This document shows positions 53,201-64,000 of a DNA stretch of 64,000 bases, piece by piece. Each line of letters begins with the position of its first letter. Position 1 is the stretch's first letter. The translations under genes were made by a program, and so were the position numbers. Origin of the DNA: Auanema rhodensis (Eukaryota; Nematoda; Chromadorea; Rhabditida; Rhabditidae); contig OZ059900.1 in assembly GCA_964057225.1 (NCBI GenBank), forward strand, positions 17,375,638 to 17,439,637, read 5' to 3'. The notes below the pieces were generated by a model that saw nothing but the letters and a program-made list of their open reading frames with translations, was not told where the DNA came from and ran no database searches.

Positions 53201-53694
53201 GCTGTAAACAAGGTTTTGACTTACGATTTCATGTGTTCAAACTCATGCAATGTCAATGAAACCTAGCTCAAAATTGTTCGTACAACGTCTAGTTCCACTT
53301 TCACGACAAAAAAACAAGGGTTAGAAAATTAAGGAAATTAGCATATTCTGAGGGCACGCCCCTTATGGCTAATATTGATTAAATCGATTTTTGTTCATAT
53401 GAGTCGTCAAATGCAACGAATTTCAGCGTGTTACATACTAAAATGAAGCATTTTACATGCTGAACACTATAAAAATACAAAAACACAGTATTTCCCATGA
53501 GAAATATTTTATTATGCTGGAAAACCAGTTTTTGGAAATTTCGCTGTAAACAAGGTTTTGACTTACGATTTCATGTGTTCAAACTCATGCAATGTCAATG
53601 AAACCTAGCTCAAAATTGTTCGTACAACGTCTAGTTCCACTTTCACGACAAAAAAACAGGGGTTAGAAAATTAAGGAAATTAGCATATTCTGAG
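50275..53694. repeat. 5-monomer modules in super-repeat 2 (ten monomers)
   Basis: Monomers 148-152 read 269T+307A, 88T+118T+321T, 96A+307A, unmarked, 65A+88T, like 20179-21888. Monomers 153-157 read 269T+307A, 269T+307A, unmarked, 65A+88T+307A, 118T, a rearranged version of 21889-23940 in which the 118T/307A pair is replaced by a second 269T+307A monomer. The monomer at 50617 combines 88T with 118T and 321T, which are otherwise on different types, suggesting exchange within a monomer. Confidence 0.7.
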
Positions 53695-55746
53695 GGCACG
53701 CCCCTTATGGCTAATATTGATTAAATCGATTTTTGTTCATATGAGTCGTCAAATGCAACGAATTTCAGCGTGTTACATACTAAAATGAAGCATTTTACAT
53801 GCTGAACACTAGAAAAATACAAAAACACAGTATTTCCCATGAGAAATATTTTATTATGCTGGAAAACCAGTTTTTGGAAATTTCGCTGTAAACAAGGTTT
53901 TGACTTACGATTTCATGTGTTCAAACTCATGCAATGTCAATGAAACCTAGCTCAAAATTGTTCGTACAACGTCTAGTTCCACTTTCACGACAAAAAAACA
54001 GGGGTTAGAAAACTAAGGAAATTAGCATATTCTGAGGGCACGCCCCTTATGGCTAATATTGATTAAATCGATTTTTGTTCATATGAGTCGTCAAATGCAA
54101 CGACTTTCAGCGTGTTACATACTAAAATGAAGCATTTTACATGCTGAACACTAGAAAAATACAAAAACACAGTATTTCCCATGAGAAATATTTTATTATG
54201 CTGGAAAACCAGTTTTTGGAAATTTCGCTGTAAACAAGGTTTTGACTTACGATTTCATGTGTTCAAACTCATGCAATGTCAATGAAACCTAGCTCAAAAT
54301 TGTTCGTACAACGTCTAGTTCCACTTTCACGACAAAAAAACAGGGGTTAGAAAATTAAGGAAATTAGCATATTCTGAGGGCACGCCCCTTATGGCTAATA
54401 TTGATTAAATCGATTTTTGTTCATATGAGTCGTCAAATGCAACGAATTTCAGCGTGTTACATACTAAAATGAAGCATTTTACATGCTGAACACTAGAAAA
54501 ATACAAAAACACAGTATTTCCCATGAGAAATATTTTATTATGCTGGAAAACCAGTTTTTGGAAATTTCGCTGTAAACAAGGTTTTGACTTACGATTTCAT
54601 GTGTTCAAACTCATGCAATGTCAATGAAACCTAGCTCAAAATTGTTCGTACAACGTCTAGTTCCACTTTCACGACAAAAAAACAGGGGTTAGAAAATTAA
54701 GGAAATTAGCATATTCTGAGGGCACGCCCCTTATGGCTAATATTGATTAAATCGATTTTTGTTCATATGAGTCGTCAAATGCAACGAATTTCAGCGTGTT
54801 ACATACTAAAATGAAGCATTTTACATGCTGAACACTAGAAAAATACAAAAACACAGTATTTCCCATGAGAAATATTTTATTATGCTGGAAAACCAGTTTT
54901 TGGAAATTTCGCTGTAAACAAGGTTTTGACTTACGATTTCATGTGTTCAAACTCATGCAATGTCAATGAAACCTAGCTCAAAATTGTTTGTACAACGTCT
55001 AGTTCCACTTTCACGACAAAAAAACAAGGGTTAGAAAATTAAGGAAATTAGCATATTCTGAGGGCACGCCCCTTATGGCTAATATTGATTAAATCGATTT
55101 TTGTTCATATGAGTCGTCAAATGCAACGAATTTCAGCGTGTTACATACTAAAATGAAGCATTTTACATGCTGAACACTATAAAAATACAAAAACACAGTA
55201 TTTCCCATGAGAAATATTTTATTATGCTGGAAAACCAGTTTTTGGAAATTTCGCTGTAAACAAGGTTTTGACTTACGATTTCATGTGTTCAAACTCATGC
55301 AATGTCAATGAAACCTAGCTCAAAATTGTTCGTACAACGTCTAGTTCCACTTTCACGACAAAAAAACAGGGGTTAGAAAATTTAGGAAATTAGCATATTC
55401 TGAGGGCACGCCCCTTATGGCTAATATTGATTAAATCGATTTTTGTTCATATGAGTCGTCAAATGCAACGAATTTCAGCGTGTTACATACTAAAATGAAG
55501 CATTTTACATGCTGAACACTAGAAAAATACAAAAACACAGTATTTCCCATGAGAAATATTTTATTATGCTGGAAAACCAGTTTTTGGAAATTTCGCTGTA
55601 AACAAGGTTTTGACTTACGATTTCATGTGTTCAAACTCATGCAATGTCAATGAAACCTAGCTCAAAATTGTTCGTACAACGTCTAGTTCCACTTTCACGA
55701 CAAAAAAACAAGGGTTAGAAAATTAAGGAAATTAGCATATTCTGAG

Positions 55747-57797
55747 GGCACGCCCCTTATGGCTAATATTGATTAAATCGATTTTTGTTCATATGAGTCG
55801 TCAAATGCAACGAATTTCAGCGTGTTACATACTAAAATGAAGCATTTTACATGCTGAACACTAGAAAAATACAAAAACACAGTATTTCCCATGAGAAATA
55901 TTTTATTATGCTGGAAAACCAGTTTTTGGAAATTTCACTGTAAACAAGGTTTTGACTTACGATTTCATGTGTTCAAACTCATGCAATGTCAATGAAACCT
56001 AGCTCAAAATTGTTCGTACAACGTCTAGTTCCACTTTCACGACAAAAAAACAGGGGTTAGAAAATTAAGGAAATTAGCATATTCTGAGGGCACGCCCCTT
56101 ATGGCTAATATTGATTAAATCGATTTTTGTTCATATGAGTCGTCAAATGCAAAGAATTTCAGCGTGTTACATACTTAAATGAAGCATTTTACATGCTGAA
56201 CACTAGAAAAATACAAAAACACAGTATTTCCCATGAGAAATATTTTATTATGCTGGAAAACCAGTTTTTGGAAATTTCGCTGTAAACAAGGTTTTGACTT
56301 ACGATTTCATGTGTTCAAACTCATGCAATGTCAATGAAACCTAGCTCAAAATTGTTCGTACAACGTCTAGTTCCACTTTCACGACAAAAAACAGGGGTTA
56401 GAAAATTAAGGAAATTAGCATATTCTGAGGGCACGCCCCTTATGGCTAATATTGATTAAATCGATTTTTGTTCATATGAGTCGTCAAATGCAACGAATTT
56501 CAGCGTGTTACATACTAAAATGAAGCATTTTACATGCTGAACACTAGAAAAATACAAAAACACAGTATTTCCCATGAGAAATATTTTATTATGCTGGAAA
56601 ACCAGTTTTTGGAAATTTCGCTGTAAACAAGGTTTTGACTTACGATTTCATGTGTTCAAACTCATGCAATGTCAATGAAACCTAACTCAAAATTGTTCGT
56701 ACAACGTCTAGTTCCACTTTCACGACAAAAAAACAAGGGTTAGAAAATTAAGGAAATTAGCATATTCTGAGGGCACGCCCCTTATGGCTAATATTGATTA
56801 AATCGATTTTTGTTCATATGAGTCGTCAAATGCAACGAATTTCAGCGTGTTACATACTAAAATGAAGCATTTTACATGCTGAACACTATAAAAATACAAA
56901 AACACAGTATTTCCCATGAGAAATATTTTATTATGCTGGAAAACCAGTTTTTGGAAAATTCGCTGTAAACAAGGTTTTGACTTACGATTTCATGTGTTCA
57001 AACTCATGCAATGTCAATGAAACCTAGCTCAAAATTGTTCGTACAACGTCTAGTTCCACTTTCACGACAAAAAAACAGGGGTTAGAAAATTAAGGAAATT
57101 AGCATATTCTGAGGGCACGCCCCTTATGGCTAATATTGATTAAATCGATTTTTCTTCATATGAGTCGTCAAATGCAACGAATTTCAGCGTGTTACATACT
57201 AAAATGAAGCATTTTACATGCTGAACACTAGAAAAATACAAAAACACAGTATTTCCCATGAGAAATATTTTATTATGCTGGAAAACCAGTTTTTGGAAAT
57301 TTCGCTGTAAACAAGGTTTTGACTTACGATTTCATGTGTTCAAACTCATGCAATGTCAATGAAACCTAGCTCAAAATTGTTCGTACAACGTCTAGTTCCA
57401 CTTTCACGACAAAAAAACAGGGGTTAGAAAATTAAGGAAATTAGCATATTCTGAGGGCACGCCCCTTATGGCTAATATTGATTAAATCGATTTTTGTTCA
57501 TATGAGTCGTCAAATGCAACGAATTTCAGCGTGTTACATACTAAAATGAAGCATTTTACATGCTGAACACTAGAAAAATACAAAAACACAGTATTTCCCA
57601 TGAGAAATATTTTATTATGCTGGAAAACCAGTTTTTGGAAATTTCGCTGTAAACAAGGTTTTGACTTACGATTTCATGTGTTCAAACTCATGCAATGTCA
57701 ATGAAACCTAGCTCAAAATTGTTCGTACAACGTCTAGTTCCACTTTCACGACAAAAAAACAAGGGTTAGAAAATTAAGGAAATTAGCATATTCTGAG
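55747..57797. repeat. Recent six-monomer tandem duplication, copy 1 (2,051 bp)
   Basis: Monomers 164-169: 191A (TTTCACTG), 65A+88T with a six-A tract, 256A+307A, 118T+187A (GGAAAATTCG), 41C, 307A. All of these markers, including the rare 191A and 187A, recur at the same offsets in the next 2,051 bp. I found no difference between the two copies by eye, so this looks like a very recent event. Confidence 0.85.
56386..56391. other. Poly-A tract contracted to six
   Basis: One-base loss shared with the duplicate at 58437 and with the equivalent monomer of super-repeat copy 1 at 31763. Confidence 0.7.
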
Positions 57798-59848
57798 GGC
57801 ACGCCCCTTATGGCTAATATTGATTAAATCGATTTTTGTTCATATGAGTCGTCAAATGCAACGAATTTCAGCGTGTTACATACTAAAATGAAGCATTTTA
57901 CATGCTGAACACTAGAAAAATACAAAAACACAGTATTTCCCATGAGAAATATTTTATTATGCTGGAAAACCAGTTTTTGGAAATTTCACTGTAAACAAGG
58001 TTTTGACTTACGATTTCATGTGTTCAAACTCATGCAATGTCAATGAAACCTAGCTCAAAATTGTTCGTACAACGTCTAGTTCCACTTTCACGACAAAAAA
58101 ACAGGGGTTAGAAAATTAAGGAAATTAGCATATTCTGAGGGCACGCCCCTTATGGCTAATATTGATTAAATCGATTTTTGTTCATATGAGTCGTCAAATG
58201 CAAAGAATTTCAGCGTGTTACATACTTAAATGAAGCATTTTACATGCTGAACACTAGAAAAATACAAAAACACAGTATTTCCCATGAGAAATATTTTATT
58301 ATGCTGGAAAACCAGTTTTTGGAAATTTCGCTGTAAACAAGGTTTTGACTTACGATTTCATGTGTTCAAACTCATGCAATGTCAATGAAACCTAGCTCAA
58401 AATTGTTCGTACAACGTCTAGTTCCACTTTCACGACAAAAAACAGGGGTTAGAAAATTAAGGAAATTAGCATATTCTGAGGGCACGCCCCTTATGGCTAA
58501 TATTGATTAAATCGATTTTTGTTCATATGAGTCGTCAAATGCAACGAATTTCAGCGTGTTACATACTAAAATGAAGCATTTTACATGCTGAACACTAGAA
58601 AAATACAAAAACACAGTATTTCCCATGAGAAATATTTTATTATGCTGGAAAACCAGTTTTTGGAAATTTCGCTGTAAACAAGGTTTTGACTTACGATTTC
58701 ATGTGTTCAAACTCATGCAATGTCAATGAAACCTAACTCAAAATTGTTCGTACAACGTCTAGTTCCACTTTCACGACAAAAAAACAAGGGTTAGAAAATT
58801 AAGGAAATTAGCATATTCTGAGGGCACGCCCCTTATGGCTAATATTGATTAAATCGATTTTTGTTCATATGAGTCGTCAAATGCAACGAATTTCAGCGTG
58901 TTACATACTAAAATGAAGCATTTTACATGCTGAACACTATAAAAATACAAAAACACAGTATTTCCCATGAGAAATATTTTATTATGCTGGAAAACCAGTT
59001 TTTGGAAAATTCGCTGTAAACAAGGTTTTGACTTACGATTTCATGTGTTCAAACTCATGCAATGTCAATGAAACCTAGCTCAAAATTGTTCGTACAACGT
59101 CTAGTTCCACTTTCACGACAAAAAAACAGGGGTTAGAAAATTAAGGAAATTAGCATATTCTGAGGGCACGCCCCTTATGGCTAATATTGATTAAATCGAT
59201 TTTTCTTCATATGAGTCGTCAAATGCAACGAATTTCAGCGTGTTACATACTAAAATGAAGCATTTTACATGCTGAACACTAGAAAAATACAAAAACACAG
59301 TATTTCCCATGAGAAATATTTTATTATGCTGGAAAACCAGTTTTTGGAAATTTCGCTGTAAACAAGGTTTTGACTTACGATTTCATGTGTTCAAACTCAT
59401 GCAATGTCAATGAAACCTAGCTCAAAATTGTTCGTACAACGTCTAGTTCCACTTTCACGACAAAAAAACAGGGGTTAGAAAATTAAGGAAATTAGCATAT
59501 TCTGAGGGCACGCCCCTTATGGCTAATATTGATTAAATCGATTTTTGTTCATATGAGTCGTCAAATGCAACGAATTTCAGCGTGTTACATACTAAAATGA
59601 AGCATTTTACATGCTGAACACTAGAAAAATACAAAAACACAGTATTTCCCATGAGAAATATTTTATTATGCTGGAAAACCAGTTTTTGGAAATTTCGCTG
59701 TAAACAAGGTTTTGACTTACGATTTCATGTGTTCAAACTCATGCAATGTCAATGAAACCTAGCTCAAAATTGTTCGTACAACGTCTAGTTCCACTTTCAC
59801 GACAAAAAAACAAGGGTTAGAAAATTAAGGAAATTAGCATATTCTGAG
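57798..59848. repeat. Recent six-monomer tandem duplication, copy 2 (2,051 bp)
   Basis: Second copy of 55747-57797 with the same six monomer types and the same one-base A-tract loss. 191A and 187A are found only in these two units in the window. The corresponding single series in super-repeat copy 1 (31124-33174) lacks 191A and 187A, so those arose in the copy-2 lineage before this duplication. Confidence 0.85.
58437..58442. other. Poly-A tract contracted to six
   Basis: Same loss as at 56386, carried by the second copy of the 2,051-bp duplication. Confidence 0.7.
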
Positions 59849-62800
59849 GGCACGCCCCTTATGGCTAATATTGATTAAATCGATTTTTGTTCATATGAGT
59901 CGTCAAATGCAACGAATTTCAGCGTGTTACATACTAAAATGAAGCATTTTACATGCTGAACACTAGAAAAATACAAAAACACAGTATTTCCCATGAGAAA
60001 TATTTTATTATGCTGGAAAACCAGTTTTTGGAAATTTCGCTGTAAACAAGGTTTTGACTTACGATTTCATGTGTTCAAACTCATGCAATGTCAATGAAAC
60101 CTAGCTCAAAATTGTTCGTACAACGTCTAGTTCCACTTTCACGACAAAAAAACAGGGGTTAGAAAATTAAGGAAATTAGCATATTCTGAGGGCACGCCCC
60201 TTATGGCTAATATTGATTAAATCGATTTTTGTTCATATGAGTCGTCAAATGCAACGAATTTCAGCGTGTTACATACTAAAATGAAGCATTTTACATGCTG
60301 AACACTAGAAAAATACAAAAACACAGTATTTCTCATGAGAAAAATTTTATTATGCTGGAAAACCAGTTTTTGGAAATTTCGCTGTAAACAAGGTTTTGAC
60401 TTACGATTTCATGTGTTCAAACTCATGCAATGTCAATGAAACCTAGCTCAAAATTGTTCGTACAACGTCTAGTTCCACTTTCACGACAAAAAAACAGGGG
60501 TTAGAAAATTAAGGAAATTAGCATATTCTGAGGGCACGCCCCTTATGGCTAATATTGATTAAATCGATTTTTGTTCATATGAGTCGTCAAATGCAACGAA
60601 TTTCAGCGTGTTACATACTAAAATGAAGCATTTTACATGCTGAACACTAGAAAAATACAAAAACACAGTATTTCCCATGAGAAATATTTTATTATGCTGG
60701 AAAACCAGTTTTTGGAAATTTCGCTGTAAACAAGGTTTTGACTTACGATTTCATGTGTTCAAACTCATGCAATGTCAATGAAACCTAGCTCAAAATTGTT
60801 CGTACAACGTCTAGTTCCACTTTCACGACAAAAAAACAGGGGTTAGAAAACTAAGGAAATTAGCATATTCTGAGGGCACGCCCCTTATGGCTAATATTGA
60901 TTAAATCGATTTTTGTTCATATGAGTCGTCAAATGCAACGAATTTCAGCGTGTTACATACTAAAATGAAGCATTTTACATGCTGAACACTAGAAAAATAC
61001 AAAAACACAGTATTTCCCATGAGAAATATTTTATTATGCTGGAAAACCAGTTTTTGGAAATTTCGCTGTAAACAAGGTTTTGACTTACGATTTCATGTGT
61101 TCAAACTCATGCAATGTCAATGAAACATAGCTCAAAATTGTTCGTACAACGTCTAGTTCCACTTTCACGACAAAAAAACAGGGGTTAGAAAATTAAGGAA
61201 ATTAGCATATTCTGAGGGCACGCCCCTTATGGCTAATATTGATTAAATCGATTTTTGTTCATATGAGTCGTCAAATGCAACGAATTTCAGCGTGTTACAT
61301 ACTAAAATGAAGCATTTTACATGCTGAACACTAGAAAAATACAAAAACACAGTATTTCCCATGAGAAATATTTTATTATGCTGGAAAACCAGTTTTTGGA
61401 AATTTCGCTGTAAACAAGGTTTTGACTTACGATTTCATGTGTTCAAACTCATGCAATGTCAATGAAACCTAGCTCAAAATTGTTCGTACAACGTCTAGTT
61501 CCACTTTCACGACAAAAAAACAGGGGTTAGAAAACTAAGGAAATTAGCATATTCTGAGGGCACGCCCCTTATGGCTAATATTGATTAAATCGATTTTTGT
61601 TCATATGAGTCGTCAAATGCAACGAATTTCAGCGTGTTACATACTAAAAGGAAGCATTTTACATGCTGAACACTAGAAAAATACAAAAACACAGTATTTC
61701 CCATGAGAAATATTTTATTATGCTGGAAAACCAGTTTTTGGAAATTTCGCTGTAAACAAGGTTTTGACTTACGATTTCATGTGTTCAAACTCATGCAATG
61801 TCAATGAAACCTAGCTCAAAATTGTTCGTACAACGTCTAGTTCCACTTTCACGACAAAAAAACAGGGGTTAGAAAATTAAGGAAATTAGCATATTCTGAG
61901 GGCACGCCCCTTATGGCTAATATTGATTAAATCGATTTTTGTTCATATGAGTCGTCAAATGCAACGAATTTCAGCGTGTTACATACTAAAATGAAGCATT
62001 TTACATGCTGAACACTAGAAAAATACAAAAACACAGTATTTCCCATGAGAAATATTTTATTATGCTGGAAAACCAGTTTTTGGAAATTTCGCTGTAAACA
62101 AGGTTTTGACTTACGATTTCATGTGTTCAAACTCATGCAATGTCAATGAAACATAGCTCAAAAATGTTCGTACAACGTCTAGTTCCACTTTCACGACAAA
62201 AAAACAGGGGTTAGAAAATTAAGGAAATTAGCATATTCTGAGGGCACGCCCCTTATGGCTAATATTGATTAAATCGATTTTTGTTCATATGAGTCGTCAA
62301 ATGCAACGAATTTCAGCGTGTTACATACTAAAATGAAGCATTTTACATGCTGAACACTAGAAAAATACAAAAACACAGTGTTTCCCATGAGAAATATTTT
62401 ATTATGCTGGAAAACCAGTTTTTGGAAATTTCGCTGTAAACAAGGTTTTGACTTACGATTTCATGTGTTCAAACTCATGCAATGTCAATGAAACCTAGCT
62501 CAAAATTGTTCGTACAACGTCTAGTTCCACTTTCACGACAAAAAAACAGGGGTTAGAAAACTAAGGAAATTAGCATATTCTGAGGGCACGCCCCTTATGG
62601 CTAATATTGATTAAATCGATTTTTGTTCATATGAGTCGTCAAATGCAACGAATTTCAGCGTGTTACATACTAAAATGAAGCATTTTACATGCTGAACACT
62701 AGAAAAATACAAAAACACAGTATTTCCCATGAGAAATATTTTATTATGCTGGAAAACCAGTTTTTGGAAATTTCGCTGTAAACAAGGTTTTGACTTACGA

Positions 62801-64000
62801 TTTCATGTGTTCAAACTCATGCAATGTCAATGAAACCTAGCTCAAAATTGTTCGTACAACGTCTAGTTCCACTTTCACGACAAAAAAACAGGGGTTAGAA
62901 AATTAAGGAAATTAGCATATTCTGAGGGCACGCCCCTTATGGCTAATATTGATTAAATCGATTTTTGTTCATATGATTCGTCAAATGCAACGAATTTCAG
63001 CGTGTTACATACTAAAATGAAGCATTTTACATGCTGAACACTAGAAAAATACAAAAACACAGTATTTCCCATGAGAAATATTTTATTATGCTGGAAAACC
63101 AGTTTTTGGAAATTTCGCTGTAAACAAGGTTTTGACTTACGATTTCATGTGTTCAAACTCATGCAATGTCAATGAAACCTAGCTCAAAATTGTTCGTACA
63201 ACGTCTAGTTCCACTTTCACGACAAAAAAACAGGGGTTAGAAAACTAAGGAAATTAGCATATTCTGAGGGCACGCCCCTTATGGCTAATATTGATTAAAT
63301 CGATTTTTGTTCATATGAGTCGTCAAATGCAACGACTTTCAGCGTGTTACATACTAAAATGAAGCATTTTACATGCTGAACACTAGAAAAATACAAAAAC
63401 ACAGTATTTCCCATGAGAAATATTTTATTATGCTGGAAAACCAGTTTTTGGAAATTTCGCTGTAAACAAGGTTTTGACTTACGATTTCATGTGTTCAAAC
63501 TCATGCAATGTCAATGAAACATAGCTCAAAAATGTTCGTACAACGTCTAGTTCCACTTTCACGACAAAAAAACAGGGGTTAGAAAATTAAGGAAATTAGC
63601 ATATTCTGAGGGCACGCCCCTTATGGCTAATATTGATTAAATCGATTTTTGTTCATATGAGTTGTCAAATGCAACGAATTTCAGCGTGTTACATACTAAA
63701 ATGAAGCATTTTACATGCTGAACACTAGAAAAATACAAAAACACAGTATTTCCCATGAGAAATATTTTATTATGCTGGAAAACCAGTTTTTGGAAATTTC
63801 GCTGTAAACAAGGTTTTGACTTACGATTTCATGTGTTCAAACTCATGCAATGTCAATGAAACCTAGCTCAAAATTGTTCGTACAACGTCTAGTTCCACTT
63901 TCACGACAAAAAAACAGGGGTTAGAAAACTAAGGAAATTAGCATATTCTGAGGGCACGCCCCTTATGGCTAATATTGATTAAATCGATTTTTGTTCATAT
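59507..64000. repeat. ~27-kb super-repeat, start of copy 3 (truncated by window end)
   Basis: Thirteen complete monomers plus 48 bp, with types in exactly the order of 32833-37278. The shared types include the rare 143T+153A monomer and the 53T monomer (GTTGTC) at the end. Reading by eye I found only two differences from copy 2 over this span: an A-to-G in one 319C monomer (ACAGTGTTT near 62379) and the absence of the private GAGTAATATT change seen near 37085. This makes copies 2 and 3 more alike than copies 1 and 2. Confidence 0.8.
63953..64000. repeat. Partial satellite monomer at the window edge
   Basis: First 48 bases of the 188th monomer, cut by the end of the window. The array evidently continues past both ends, since the window also starts inside it. 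Confidence 0.95.

Larger units (their letters stand above)
32833..59506. repeat. ~27-kb super-repeat, copy 2 (26,674 bp, 78 monomers)
   Basis: Same ordered series of marked monomers as copy 1: 307A, unmarked, 143T+153A, 319C, 253A, 319C, 92G, 253A+264A, and so on. The later modules follow in the same order, ending with a deletion-bearing 65A+88T monomer, then 256A, 118T and 41C. Internal gains and losses nearly cancel: the 7-monomer unit is triplicated (37621-44802) and a six-monomer unit is duplicated (55747-59848), while the 20-30 kb expansions of copy 1 are absent. The duplicated six-monomer unit runs one monomer past the nominal copy-2 end, so the boundary is a convention. Confidence 0.8.
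1..64000. repeat. Satellite DNA array, 342-bp monomer, 187 complete copies plus 48 bp
   Basis: The GGCACGCCCC box recurs at 1, 343, 685, 1027 and onward every 342 bases to 63953, always in the same orientation, with no intervening unique DNA. The register shifts by only one base at four places (one gain, three losses in a poly-A tract), leaving a net offset of -2 by the last copy. Individual monomers usually differ from the commonest sequence at zero to three positions. Composition is 34% GC. No stretch looks like a gene, RNA gene, transposon or CRISPR array. Stop codons recur within every frame I translated, and because 342 is divisible by three they return in phase in each copy. This length class and homogeneity are typical of eukaryotic heterochromatin (centromeric, pericentromeric, subtelomeric or knob). 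The family and species are not recognised. Confidence 0.98.

Noticed and set aside
1-64000. CRISPR array
   Set aside because: The whole 342-bp unit is repeated with no unique spacers between short repeats, and there are no cas genes.
1-64000. Protein-coding tandem repeat, since 342 is divisible by three
   Set aside because: I translated the three forward frames and the reverse complement by eye and found recurring stops. The longest open stretches are only about 40 codons and no frame crosses a whole monomer.
1-64000. Primate alpha satellite, because 342 is 2 x 171
   Set aside because: Only the length agrees. I could not match the sequence to the alpha-satellite consensus on either strand, and no complete CENP-B box was seen.
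1-64000. Tandem 5S rDNA units
   Set aside because: The unit length would fit, but I see no 5S coding sequence or internal promoter boxes in the monomer on either strand.
1-64000. Insertion sequence or transposon within the array
   Set aside because: The 342-bp period is unbroken from end to end; there is no interruption, target-site duplication or foreign segment.
1-64000. Triticeae 340-bp Afa/pTa535 or rye pSc200-type satellites
   Set aside because: The size class is similar, but I could not recognise the diagnostic sequences of those families here. Without a database search I do not assign a family.

Overview
The whole 64 kb window is satellite DNA. It is one uninterrupted head-to-tail tandem array of a 342-bp monomer, and every base belongs to a copy. 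With the phase set at the GGCACGCCCC box (base 1 of the window), there are 187 complete monomers (1-63952) and the first 48 bases of the next (63953-64000). All copies lie in the same orientation and differ by only a handful of substitutions each. The only length changes I found are single-base changes in one poly-A tract. I counted 116 G+C per 342 bases (34% GC). There are no genes, RNA genes, mobile elements or unique sequence. 342 is a multiple of three, yet stop codons recur in every frame I translated.

This points to a large eukaryotic genome: constitutive heterochromatin of centromeric, pericentromeric, subtelomeric or knob type. I do not recognise the family and cannot name the species. 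The unit length (about two nucleosomes) and the excess of CAAAA/TTTTG motifs resemble many plant satellites, but an animal source is not excluded. The monomer shows traces of being a diverged dimer of about 171-bp units.

The array is not uniform. Diagnostic substitutions let each monomer be typed (positions in brackets are relative to monomer base 1), and the types follow a repeated order. Layout: (1) 1-5472, a domain with its own marker set (184T, 218G, 211C) and a 6-monomer higher-order repeat. (2) 5815-32832, first copy of a super-repeat of about 27 kb. (3) 32833-59506, second copy (26,674 bp). (4) 59507-64000, the start of a third copy, almost identical to the start of the second. Inside each super-repeat the modules occur in the same order: a 253A/264A module, a 51T-68C-(71G72T/58G) module of 7 monomers, a 160C module, a run of nearly unmarked consensus monomers, then modules marked by 269T, 118T/321T, 307A and 65A/88T.

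The super-repeat copies differ by local gains and losses of whole monomers. The 7-monomer unit is present once in copy 1 and three times in tandem in copy 2. A 2,051-bp six-monomer unit is duplicated near the end of copy 2. Copy 1 has extra 5-monomer and 2-monomer duplications. The picture is a satellite evolving by unequal exchange or amplification at several nested scales: about 171 bp, 342 bp, 0.7-2.4 kb and about 27 kb. All statements come from reading the sequence by eye; no alignment or database search was run.
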